Under the pieces are notes generated by a model that had not been told where the DNA came from, did no database searches, and saw nothing but the letters and a program-made list of their open reading frames with translations. This document shows, in pieces, positions 1-7,016 of a DNA stretch of 23,242 bases. Position numbers and translations under genes: made by a program. This DNA comes from QHXQ01 sp036389375 (lineage in GTDB: Bacteria > Acidobacteriota > Blastocatellia > Pyrinomonadales > Pyrinomonadaceae). Where the stretch lies: the NCBI GenBank assembly GCA_036389375.1, contig DASVQA010000161.1:1-23242 (forward strand). Direction: 5' to 3'. The number at the start of each line of letters is the position of its first letter. Positions within the stretch are counted from its first letter, which is position 1.

Positions 1-1994
1 AGGAGCGGAAAGGGCGGCGTCTGCCAGTGCGGCGCGCGTTCTTCGAGCAACTGGAAGGCGCGGTCGTTGTCGCCGAGCGCGGCGGCGACGAGCGCGAGGC
101 TAAAGCGTATGCCGTCGTTCTGCTGGGCGAGTTGTTGCAACTCGGCGACGACGCGCGCTGCCTCTTCGCGGCGACCGGCGGCGGCGTAAGCGCACCCCAG
201 TGCTTCAAGCACGGCGACGTGTCCGGCGCGGCCGGTCAAAGCGTTCGCCTTGAGCAGGAGCGCGATGGCTTCGTCGTAGCGCCCCTGCTGCTGCGCGACG
301 AGCGCGAGCGTAAGCACGGGCTGCGTCATGGTCGGGTCGATCTCAAGCCCTTTGCGGCAGTATTCGGCGGCGCGGTCGTACTGGCGCTGCAAATAGAGTA
401 TGCGCCCGGCGTTGTAGTTGATGACGGCGGAGAGCGGATCAAGTTCGTGCGCGCGCGTGGCCTCCTGTGCGGCTTCGCCGATGCGCCCCTGTTCCAGAAG
501 CAGGATCGAGTAACGCTGGTGCGCGGTCGCGTAGTTCGGGTTCAAGGTGAGCGCGCGCTGCAACTCGCGCTCGCCCTCTTCGTAGTTGCGCTCGTAGAAA
601 ACTTTGAGTTGCGCCATCGCGGTGTGCGCTTCGGCGAGCGTGGCGTCGAGGGCGAGCGCACGCGCGGCGGCGGCGCGCGCCTGCTCCGGCACTTCCGCGA
701 GTGGCATGATCTGATCGTAGCCGTAGAAGCCGACGAGCGCGTAAGAGTCGGCCAGACCCGCGTAGGCGAGCGCGTAGTTTGGATCGAGTTTGACGGCTGC
801 GCCGAAGTATTCGATGCTGCGGCGCAAGCCCTCTTCCGAACGTTTATTCCAGAAGTATAGCCCGCGCAGGTAAGCCTCGTACGCTTCGGTGTTGTTGGTG
901 TAGCGCTTGGTCAGATTGCCTTTGGCTTCGCCCGTCAGTTGCGGCGCAAGCACCTGCGCGACCTGCGCCGAGAGCGAATCCTGCACGGTGAAGATGTCGG
1001 TGAACTGCTCGTCGAACTTGCCGGCCCAGAGCGTGCGCCCGTCGGAGAGGCGGAGCAGTTGGACGCTGACGCGCACGCGTTCGCCCGCGTGCTGCACCGT
1101 GCCGTCAAGCACGGCGTCCACGTTCAACTCGCGCCCGATGGCGAGCGGTTCATGCTCGCGCCCCGTGTACTTATAAATGGCGCTCGTCGGCAGCACGGAA
1201 AGCTGCGGCAGCTTCGAGAGCTTGATGATCGTGGCGTCGGCCATGCCGAGGCCGAGCAGTTCGTCGTTGCTCTCAGCGCCGAGCGGTTTGAAGGGCAGCA
1301 CGGCGATGGACTTGATGCCGATCATCGCCCTTCGCTCGGCCGCGCGCCAGCGCCACACCACGAAGGCCACGGCGACGCACAGACCGAGCGCCATGAGCGC
1401 CAACCAGTAGAGCCATGCGCGCCGGGCTGATGCGACGTGGGCGGGCGGGGCGGCGGTGGCGGCGGCGTTCGTCGGCTGCGCGGCGAAGGGAGGCGCGACG
1501 GGCGAGAGGTGGATTCGATTCTGTAGTTGTTCGGGCGCGGCCTCGAAGTGGGCGGCAGGCTGCGTGGGCTGCTGAGAAATTAGCAAGTCGGGCGCGTCGC
1601 CGGAGCCGGCCGCTTGCGCTTCGGCCGGCGCAGGCGCTTGATCGTCCGCCGTTGCGCGCACGCGCACAGGCGCGACAAAGCGATAGCCCTGCTTGGGCAC
1701 GGTCTCGATAAACGTCTGTTCGCCCGCGCCCTCGCCGAGCACCTTGCGTAGCGTGTAGATATTCTGCGAGAGGTTGCCTTCTTCGACGTAGCTGCCGGCC
1801 CAGACTTCCTGAAACAGTTCCTCTTTCGTCACCAGCCGCCCGCGCCGCGCCACCAGCGCCACCAACAACTCGAACGCCTTCGGCGTCAACTGCACCGGCG
1901 CGTCTGCGCGCCGGAGTTGTCGCTCGTGTACGTCCAGCCGGAACGAACCGAACTCGTACACCGAACCCTCTTCCGCCTTGCTCATCGCGGGCAT
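1..1994 (-). CDS. Transmembrane winged-helix (OmpR/CadC-type) regulator with TolB-like domain and TPRs, C-terminus off the edge
   Basis: Reading the minus strand from 1994 gives an uninterrupted frame of 664 codons that leaves the window at base 1, so the C-terminus is missing. Residues about 12-105 form an OmpR/PhoB-type winged helix, with motifs such as QLTPKAFELLVALV, EEGNLSQNIYTLRKVLGE and VPKQGYRFVAPV. An Ala/Pro/Gln-rich linker follows, then one membrane helix at about 194-215. Next comes a FlgO/TolB N-terminal-like domain (starting SIAVLPFKPLG, about 225-345) and then TPR-like repeats to the edge. In this architecture the DNA-binding domain is cytosolic and the TPR part is outside the inner membrane, as in CadC. 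Start: ATG 1994 is preceded 7 nt upstream by AGGGA; an in-frame ATG at 1985 is the alternative. It is divergent from the Fis-type gene. The target genes and the signal cannot be read from the sequence. Confidence 0.9.
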   Translation of the reverse strand, partial: MPAMSKAEEGSVYEFGSFRLDVHERQLRRADAPVQLTPKAFELLVALVARRGRLVTKEELFQEVWAGSYVEEGNLSQNIYTLRKVLGEGAGEQTFIETVPKQGYRFVAPVRVRATADDQAPAPAEAQAAGSGDAPDLLISQQPTQPAAHFEAAPEQLQNRIHLSPVAPPFAAQPTNAAATAAPPAHVASARRAWLYWLALMALGLCVAVAFVVWRWRAAERRAMIGIKSIAVLPFKPLGAESNDELLGLGMADATIIKLSKLPQLSVLPTSAIYKYTGREHEPLAIGRELNVDAVLDGTVQHAGERVRVSVQLLRLSDGRTLWAGKFDEQFTDIFTVQDSLSAQVAQVLAPQLTGEAKGNLTKRYTNNTEAYEAYLRGLYFWNKRSEEGLRRSIEYFGAAVKLDPNYALAYAGLADSYALVGFYGYDQIMPLAEVPEQARAAAARALALDATLAEAHTAMAQLKVFYERNYEEGERELQRALTLNPNYATAHQRYSILLLEQGRIGEAAQEATRAHELDPLSAVINYNAGRILYLQRQYDRAAEYCRKGLEIDPTMTQPVLTLALVAQQQGRYDEAIALLLKANALTGRAGHVAVLEALGCAYAAAGRREEAARVVAELQQLAQQNDGIRFSLALVAAALGDNDRAFQLLEERAPHWQTPPFPL

Positions 1995-2012
1995 TGAGAT
2001 TTCCCTGAGATT

Positions 2013-2042
2013 TTTTTGAGCCTTTTTGAGCCGCTTTTAACC
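2013..2042 (-). promoter_or_regulatory. Three tandem 10-nt repeats upstream of the winged-helix regulator (candidate operator)
   Basis: Read on the minus strand, 2042-2033 is GGTTAAAAGC, 2032-2023 is GGCTCAAAAA and 2022-2013 is GGCTCAAAAA again. The last two are identical and the first is related. All sit in the same 10-nt register and end 18 nt before the ATG at 1994. OmpR/PhoB-family winged helices bind direct repeats with 10-11 bp spacing, so an autoregulatory operator is plausible. The A-tracts in phase with the helix could also bend the DNA. The repeats are seen; the operator role is inference. Confidence 0.45.
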
Positions 2043-2261
2043 GATTTCTAAGCGCGCCCTGAAGACGAAACAGCGTCTTAGTTTCAAACTGGCGCTCGTG
2101 CTGTCCGGTAAAACGCGGCGGCCCGGAGGAAAGTTTCCAGGTCAGGCGGACAGACGGATGGAGCTTTTGCCGAACGCAGTTCTAATTCTTAAGAGCGCAG
2201 GGCGGCCAAAAAAGTTGCACGCCCGGCGCGCAAACGTCATCAAGCAAAAGGAGTAGGTGCG

Positions 2262-2684
2262 GTGCAACAAGCAAGTAGGCTGCGAGCCGAAGGGCCGGCG
2301 TTGAATCTGAAGATCAAATTCCTGCGCGAGTTGGCCGAGTCGCTCTTGGCGGAGTTGCGCAATCTGGGCGAGCCACGCGCGCTGCGGATCGAGCAGGGCA
2401 TAAACCTCCACGCCGAGGTCTGCCACTTCGAGGCGGAACTGATCCGTTGCGCGCTCAACCACACGGGCGGGCATCAACTGAAGGCCGCGCGCCTGTTGGG
2501 GCTTAAAGCCACGACGCTCAACAACAAGATCAAGCAGTACAACATCCAGATCGACAAGGCGGCGGGCAGCGTCGCCGTCAGACCGCCGTCGTCGCAGCGC
2601 AAGACCGCGAAGCAGAGCGGCACGCGCAAATTCACGGGCGTCGCCGCCGGCCCGCGTAATCAGGACGCACCCGTCTACGGCTAG
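2262..2684 (+). CDS. Small Fis-type helix-turn-helix DNA-binding protein
   Basis: This is a 140-residue protein. Residues about 56-95 match the Fis C-terminal HTH (HTH_8) found in Fis and in NtrC-type activators: ALNHTGGHQLKAARLLGLK, then TTLNNKIKQYNI as the recognition helix. The first ~50 residues are helical and could dimerise. The tail after residue 100 is basic, Ser/Ala/Pro-rich and probably disordered. There is no sigma-54 AAA+ or receiver domain, so it is a stand-alone DNA-binding protein. Start: GTG at 2262, with GGAG at 2250-2253 placed 8 nt upstream. It lies 69 nt before the TIR-like gene on the same strand and could be co-transcribed with it. Its targets are unknown. Confidence 0.8.
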   Translation: MQQASRLRAEGPALNLKIKFLRELAESLLAELRNLGEPRALRIEQGINLHAEVCHFEAELIRCALNHTGGHQLKAARLLGLKATTLNNKIKQYNIQIDKAAGSVAVRPPSSQRKTAKQSGTRKFTGVAAGPRNQDAPVYG

Positions 2685-2753
2685 CGGGCGGCGCAACACG
2701 CGAGACACCGCGCGCACCGACCCGCTTTGCGCGCGCCACAAGGGTGACACACC

Positions 2754-3950
2754 ATGAGCGCAATCAGACAACAGTTTCAACTCGTCGCGGGCGCGGTTGC
2801 CGTCACGCCCGACCCGACGACCGCCGCCGCGCCCGACGCTGCTGTGCCGGCGCACGCATTGACGGCCGGGCCGTTGCCGCTGCTGGCGACGGCGGTGGAC
2901 GTGCGCGGCATCGTGCAATACCTCAGTAGGAAGCCGGGCGGCGTGACGATCAACGAAGCGGTTGATGCCGTCAAAAAACAGGTCTTCGATCCGCGCAAGG
3001 TGCTCGCCTACGAGGCGCTCGGCCTCGTCGCGCGGCACGGCGACCGGCTGAAGCTCAGCCCGCTCGGTCACGATCTGGGACGCAAACTCCAACCCGTCGC
3101 GCAGGTCTTTCGCACGCTCTTAGACAGTCAAGCGCCCTATCGCGCCGTGCTGACGTGGGCCGCCGAGCAGGAGATGGACGTGGTCGTGCAGGCGGACGCG
3201 GCCGGTTTCTGGCAGGCGCACTACCCGCACGCGCTCGCGGCGCAGGACGAGCGCGCCATCGAGGCGAGCGTCGTCTGCTTCTTCCAACTTTGCGAGGCAG
3301 CGGCGCTCGGCACGGTCGTCATGGGCAAGAAGGGACAGCCCACGCGCCTCAGGGTCGAACGCGAAGAACTGCTCGCCTATCTTGCCACAGAACCTGCGCC
3401 CGAACGGCGCGCGACCGAACCTGACCAGACGGGTCTGGACGAGCAAAGCCCGTCTGTCGCGGTCGAGCGGCGCGCGTGGCGCGGTGGGCGCGCGGCGCAT
3501 GAAGACGTGCTGCGCGTCCTTATCTCACACGGGCGCGACCACACCTTGAGCGCACAGGTGCGCGCCGCGCTCGACCTAGCCGACATAGAGAGCCGCGCCA
3601 GCGAACGCAGCCCCACGCCGCGCACGCTGCCCGACGCCGCCACGCTCGCCGCGCTCCACGAATGCAACGCGGCGGTCGTCATCATCACCCGGCAGGACTG
3701 CCAGCCGACCGAGACGGGCAAGCACGTCCTGCGCGAGAGCCTGCGCAGCGAGGTCGGCGCTCTCTTTACGCTCTATCGCGGGCGCGTCGTGTGCCTGTGG
3801 GAGCGCGGCATTGTGCCGCCCGCCGAATTGCAGCCGCTCGGCGCGGGCACGTTCGAGGCGCGCGCGGAACTGGCTTGGGCGGACGTGCTGCAACTCGTCC
3901 GCGAGGTCAAGCAGTTTCGAACGGGCGCAGCCCACGCGCCCGGCGCTTAA
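2754..3950 (+). CDS. Winged-helix protein with C-terminal TIR-like (predicted nucleotide-binding) domain
   Basis: This 398-residue protein is not one I recognise by name. Residues about 48-110 look like a winged helix (IVQYLSRKPGGVTINEAVDA, then a wing ending LKLSPLGHDLG). Residues about 120-210 form a helical second domain containing FWQAHYPHALAAQDERAIEA and FFQLCEAAALG; the two-part layout resembles DUF5343-type proteins. After a charged linker (210-250), residues 251-388 follow the order of the TIR-like family PF10137: RVLISHGRD at 254-262, a strand AAVVIITRQD, then RSEVGALFTLYRGRVVCLWE. In PF10137 a Glu in the matching FELG-type motif is the proposed NAD-cleaving residue; E333 is the counterpart here. 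The assignment comes from motif order by eye, so domain boundaries and enzymatic activity are uncertain. Start: ATG 2754, with only a weak ribosome binding site. Base composition matches its neighbours. Confidence 0.6.
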   Translation: MSAIRQQFQLVAGAVAVTPDPTTAAAPDAAVPAHALTAGPLPLLATAVDVRGIVQYLSRKPGGVTINEAVDAVKKQVFDPRKVLAYEALGLVARHGDRLKLSPLGHDLGRKLQPVAQVFRTLLDSQAPYRAVLTWAAEQEMDVVVQADAAGFWQAHYPHALAAQDERAIEASVVCFFQLCEAAALGTVVMGKKGQPTRLRVEREELLAYLATEPAPERRATEPDQTGLDEQSPSVAVERRAWRGGRAAHEDVLRVLISHGRDHTLSAQVRAALDLADIESRASERSPTPRTLPDAATLAALHECNAAVVIITRQDCQPTETGKHVLRESLRSEVGALFTLYRGRVVCLWERGIVPPAELQPLGAGTFEARAELAWADVLQLVREVKQFRTGAAHAPGA

Positions 3951-4069
3951 ACAGCCACTTAAGCCGAGATTGACCGCAGCCGGATAAGCCCACCAACCAT
4001 ACCTAGCGCGCGCGAGCGCGTCCGCTCCTAAACCGGCAAAACAGGGAGCCTGAACAAGGGAGGTTGGTC

Positions 4070-4759
4070 GTGAGATTTCGTTATTTCTTTATCACCTGCG
4101 CACTCTTACTCTGCGCGCGCACACCGATAGCCGCGCACGGCACTGACTTTGAAACCGAATGGGGCACGTCAGCCCCTTTCTTCGCGCCGCTGGAAATGTC
4201 CGACGCGGTTGCTTACAACGTTGCACCGCCCGTGCCGCGCCCGTCGCCGCTCGCGCTCAAGAGCAAAGACGCGACTTATCTCATGGCGTACCGCGACACG
4301 TTCAACATCCTGAGCGCGCCGGGTGCGTGTAGCAACTTCTTCGGCGGCGCGGTGGCGCGCGAAGCCTTAAACGATCTGGCCGTGCAACTGAAGCCGCGCC
4401 GGCTCGGCAATCGCAACGTCGGCATGTTGATGGACGGCGAGACCAGGATCGTCATCATGGTTTCGACGGGCCGCGCCTATCGCCTGTTCGAGCGCGCGGC
4501 GCTCAACAGCAACGGGCCGTTCTTTCGCGGCAATGAACTGCTTCACGAAACGCGCATTACAGGCATCGGCAGCTTCGCGCCCAACACAAGGGGCGCGCGC
4601 GTGCTCATACTGCTGCACGAACTCGCGCACCTGATCCGCCAAACGGACGGGCGCTGGCTCATCCCCAACGACGGCCTCGACGCCGAGCAGAGCGCCCGCA
4701 ACACTGCGCTCGTCGAAGCGGCCTGCGAGGCGGAACTCAAGGCATTGGGCGAAAACTGA
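4070..4759 (+). CDS. Secreted small HExxH (zincin-like) protein
   Basis: The protein has about 229 residues and starts with a Sec signal peptide (FFITCALLLCARTPIAAHG). Near the C-terminus, LLHELAHLI places H183, E184 and H187 as an HExxH zinc-binding motif. No third ligand is obvious. The tail AEQSARNTALVEAAC resembles the conserved end of many small secreted acidobacterial proteins with HELxH motifs, as I remember them. It may be a peptidase or a catalytically reduced relative; no substrate can be named. Start: AGGGAGG at 4057-4063 is 6 nt before GTG 4070, which makes GTG 4070 better than the in-frame TTG at 4064 that follows it directly. The next gene downstream encodes another exported zinc peptidase, 46 nt away on the same strand. 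Confidence 0.7.
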   Translation: MRFRYFFITCALLLCARTPIAAHGTDFETEWGTSAPFFAPLEMSDAVAYNVAPPVPRPSPLALKSKDATYLMAYRDTFNILSAPGACSNFFGGAVAREALNDLAVQLKPRRLGNRNVGMLMDGETRIVIMVSTGRAYRLFERAALNSNGPFFRGNELLHETRITGIGSFAPNTRGARVLILLHELAHLIRQTDGRWLIPNDGLDAEQSARNTALVEAACEAELKALGEN

Positions 4760-4805
4760 ACAGACTTAAATTCTCTAACTCTCACTTAAGGCACAGGAGA
4801 AACCC

Positions 4806-6854
4806 ATGCGACCCTCAAACTTTAACTTGCTCACGCGCACACTTATCGGCGCGGCGCTCGCCCTCGCGCTCGTCGGCGCGCGCCCGGCCGCCGCCACGCG
4901 CGGCCTCGCCGTCGATAGTCTCGACCCGACGTGTCAGCCCTGTCAGGACTTCTACCAGTTCGCCAACGGTGGCTGGCTCGCGCGCAACGAGATACCGGCC
5001 GCCTTTCCCTCGTGGGGCACGGCCAGCAAACTGCGCGAACAGAACAACGAGGCGCTCCACCAGATTCTCGAAGCGGCGGCGCAGAACACGAGCGCGCCCG
5101 TCGGCAGCAACGAACAGAAGATCGGCGCGTTCTACGCAAGCTGCATGGACACCGCCGCGATTGAACGGGCCGGCGCGAAACCGATTGCCGAAGATTTAGC
5201 GCGCATCGAAAAGATCAAAGACCTGCGCGCGCTGCAAACGGTGGTCGCGCGGCTGCACACTTACGGCGTGGGCGCAATGTTCGGGTTCGGCTCCGTGCCG
5301 GACTTTAAGCAGAGTTCCAACGTGATCGCCATCGTCGGGCAGGGCGGTTTGAGCTTGCCCGACCGCGACTACTACACGAAAGACGATGAGAAGTCGAAGC
5401 AGTTGCGCGCCGCGTTCGTCGCGCACGTCGGGCGTATGCTCATGCTGCTCGGCGACGACGAAGCGAAAGCGCAGGCGGGCGCGCAGGTTGTCATGAACAT
5501 CGAGACGAAACTCGCGGCGCACTCGCGCGGGAGCGTCGAACTACGCGACCTCGCCGCGCAGTACCACAAGCAACCGGTCGCGGAGTTGCAAAAGACCACG
5601 CCGCATTTCATCTGGGCGGACTACTTCAAAGAAGTGGGTGCGCCGAAGTTCAACGAGTTGAACGTCTCGCATCCTGAGTTCTTCACGGCGCTCGACAAAC
5701 TGCTTACGGAAGTGCCGCTCAAAGATTGGCAGACCTACCTGCGCTGGCAGTTGCTCGCGGCGGCTGCGCCCGTCCTGTCATCGAAGTTCGAGGCGGAGAG
5801 CTTCGACTTCAACAGCCGCACGCTGCAAGGCACGAAGGAGATGCAGCCGCGCTGGCGGCGCTGTGTGGCCGCGACGGACGGCAATCTCGGCGAGGCGCTG
5901 GGCGAAGCCTACGTGAAGAAGAATTTTACGCCCGCCGCCAAAGCGCGCATGCAGCAGTTGGTCAACAACCTGCTCGCCGCCCTGCGCGAAGATCTGACCA
6001 CGCTCGACTGGATGAGCGACGAGACGCGCACGCGCGCCATCGCCAAACTCGACGCCTTCGTCACCAAGATCGGCTACCCCGACAAGTGGCGCGACTATAC
6101 GACGCTCAAAGTTGATCGCGGCCTCTACGCCGACAACATCGTGCGCGCCGCGCAGTTTCAGAACGATTTCCAGTTGCGCCAGATCGGTCGCCCCGTTGAT
6201 CGCACGCTCTGGGGCATGACGCCGCCGACCGTGAACGCCTACAACAGCCTGCTCCGCAACGAAATCGTCTTCCCCGCCGGCATCCTGCAACCGCCCTTCT
6301 TCAATGCCGATGCGGACGACGCGCTCAACTACGGCGCAATCGGCTCGGTCATCGGCCACGAGATCACGCATGGCTTCGACGACAAGGGGCGGCAGTTCGA
6401 CCCGCAAGGTAACTTGACCGATTGGTGGGCGGCCGCCGATTTGCAGAAGTACATGACGCGCGCCGCATGCGTTGAGCAGCAGTTCGCGGCCTTCAAGGTT
6501 GAGGACGGGCTGAACATGAACGGCAAGCTGGTGCTCGGCGAATCAATCGCCGACCTCGGCGGCTTGAGCATCGCCTACGCGGCGTTTCAGAAGTCGCTCG
6601 CGGGCAAGGAGCGCCCGGCCGAGATCGACGGCTTCACGCCGGAGCAGCGTTTCTTCATCGGTTACGGGCAGGTCTGGGGACGCAACTACCGCCCCGAGGC
6701 CGCGCGCCTGCAAGCGCAGACCGACCCGCACCCGCTCGCCAAGTTCCGCGTCAACGGCCCGCTCGCCAACCTGCCGCAGTTCGCCGCCGCCTTCAACTGC
6801 AAACAGGGCGACCCGATGGTGCGCGCCGAGAGCGAACGCTGCCAGATTTGGTGA
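4806..6854 (+). CDS. M13 family zinc metallopeptidase (neprilysin/PepO-like), secreted
   Basis: This 682-residue endopeptidase probably cleaves peptides in the periplasm or outside the cell. A signal peptide (LIGAALALALVGARPAAA) leads into the M13 N-terminal domain, which starts with the CQDFYQFANGGWL motif typical of the family. The catalytic module has NAYNS at 477-481 (substrate-backbone binding), HEITH with zinc ligands H518 and H522 and catalytic E519, and ESIADLGG with third ligand E579 and D583. The C-terminus ends CQIW, like the usual M13 CxxW end. Length is normal for the family, and no key residue is missing. Start: ATG 4806 with AGGAG about 7 nt upstream. It follows the small HELAH gene by 46 nt and may share its transcript. 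A strong hairpin follows at 6937-6994. Confidence 0.95.
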   Translation: MRPSNFNLLTRTLIGAALALALVGARPAAATRGLAVDSLDPTCQPCQDFYQFANGGWLARNEIPAAFPSWGTASKLREQNNEALHQILEAAAQNTSAPVGSNEQKIGAFYASCMDTAAIERAGAKPIAEDLARIEKIKDLRALQTVVARLHTYGVGAMFGFGSVPDFKQSSNVIAIVGQGGLSLPDRDYYTKDDEKSKQLRAAFVAHVGRMLMLLGDDEAKAQAGAQVVMNIETKLAAHSRGSVELRDLAAQYHKQPVAELQKTTPHFIWADYFKEVGAPKFNELNVSHPEFFTALDKLLTEVPLKDWQTYLRWQLLAAAAPVLSSKFEAESFDFNSRTLQGTKEMQPRWRRCVAATDGNLGEALGEAYVKKNFTPAAKARMQQLVNNLLAALREDLTTLDWMSDETRTRAIAKLDAFVTKIGYPDKWRDYTTLKVDRGLYADNIVRAAQFQNDFQLRQIGRPVDRTLWGMTPPTVNAYNSLLRNEIVFPAGILQPPFFNADADDALNYGAIGSVIGHEITHGFDDKGRQFDPQGNLTDWWAAADLQKYMTRAACVEQQFAAFKVEDGLNMNGKLVLGESIADLGGLSIAYAAFQKSLAGKERPAEIDGFTPEQRFFIGYGQVWGRNYRPEAARLQAQTDPHPLAKFRVNGPLANLPQFAAAFNCKQGDPMVRAESERCQIW

Positions 6855-6900
6855 AGTGCCGATGAACAACTAATGAACAACTAACTATGGCTTAACTTGT

Positions 6901-6929
6901 GACGCCGCCGAACCCTTCCGCACGGCGTC
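6901..6929. terminator. Short hairpin downstream of the M13 gene
   Basis: GACGCCG at 6901-6907 pairs with CGGCGTC at 6923-6929, leaving a 15-nt loop. No T-run follows. It lies between two convergent genes, next to the larger hairpin at 6937, and may contribute to ending transcription. Confidence 0.4.
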
Positions 6930-6936
6930 CTTAGGC

Positions 6937-6994
6937 GGGGAGCGCCAACCATTCAGTCGCACTTCATCCGTCATCCGCGACTGCGGCGCTCCCC
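6937..6994. terminator. Two-tier hairpin between convergent genes, probable bidirectional terminator
   Basis: The outer stem GGGGAGCGCC (6937-6946) pairs perfectly with GGCGCTCCCC (6985-6994). Inside it, CAGTCGC (6954-6960) pairs perfectly with GCGACTG (6977-6983). The two stems are separated by a 7-nt bulge on one side and 1 nt on the other. It is followed by GTTCTTCC on the plus strand, with no strong T-run. Its place between the M13 gene (plus) and the GH2 gene (minus, ending at 7017) fits a terminator used from both sides. Confidence 0.65.
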
Positions 6995-7016
6995 GTTCTT
7001 CCATGTCTACTTGGCG

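Noticed and set aside
27..860. Plus-strand open frame opposite the TPR part of the regulator
   Set aside because: The minus strand gives a continuous TPR protein in frame with the winged helix, so this is a shadow.
2142..3092. Minus-strand open frame of about 316 codons across the Fis-type and TIR-like genes
   Set aside because: Low-complexity Arg-rich translation with no recognisable domain, opposite two genes with better start signals and domains.
2754..3950. Calling the TIR-like gene part of a CBASS or Pycsar defence system
   Set aside because: No nucleotide cyclase or other defence gene is adjacent; only the domain resemblance supports it.
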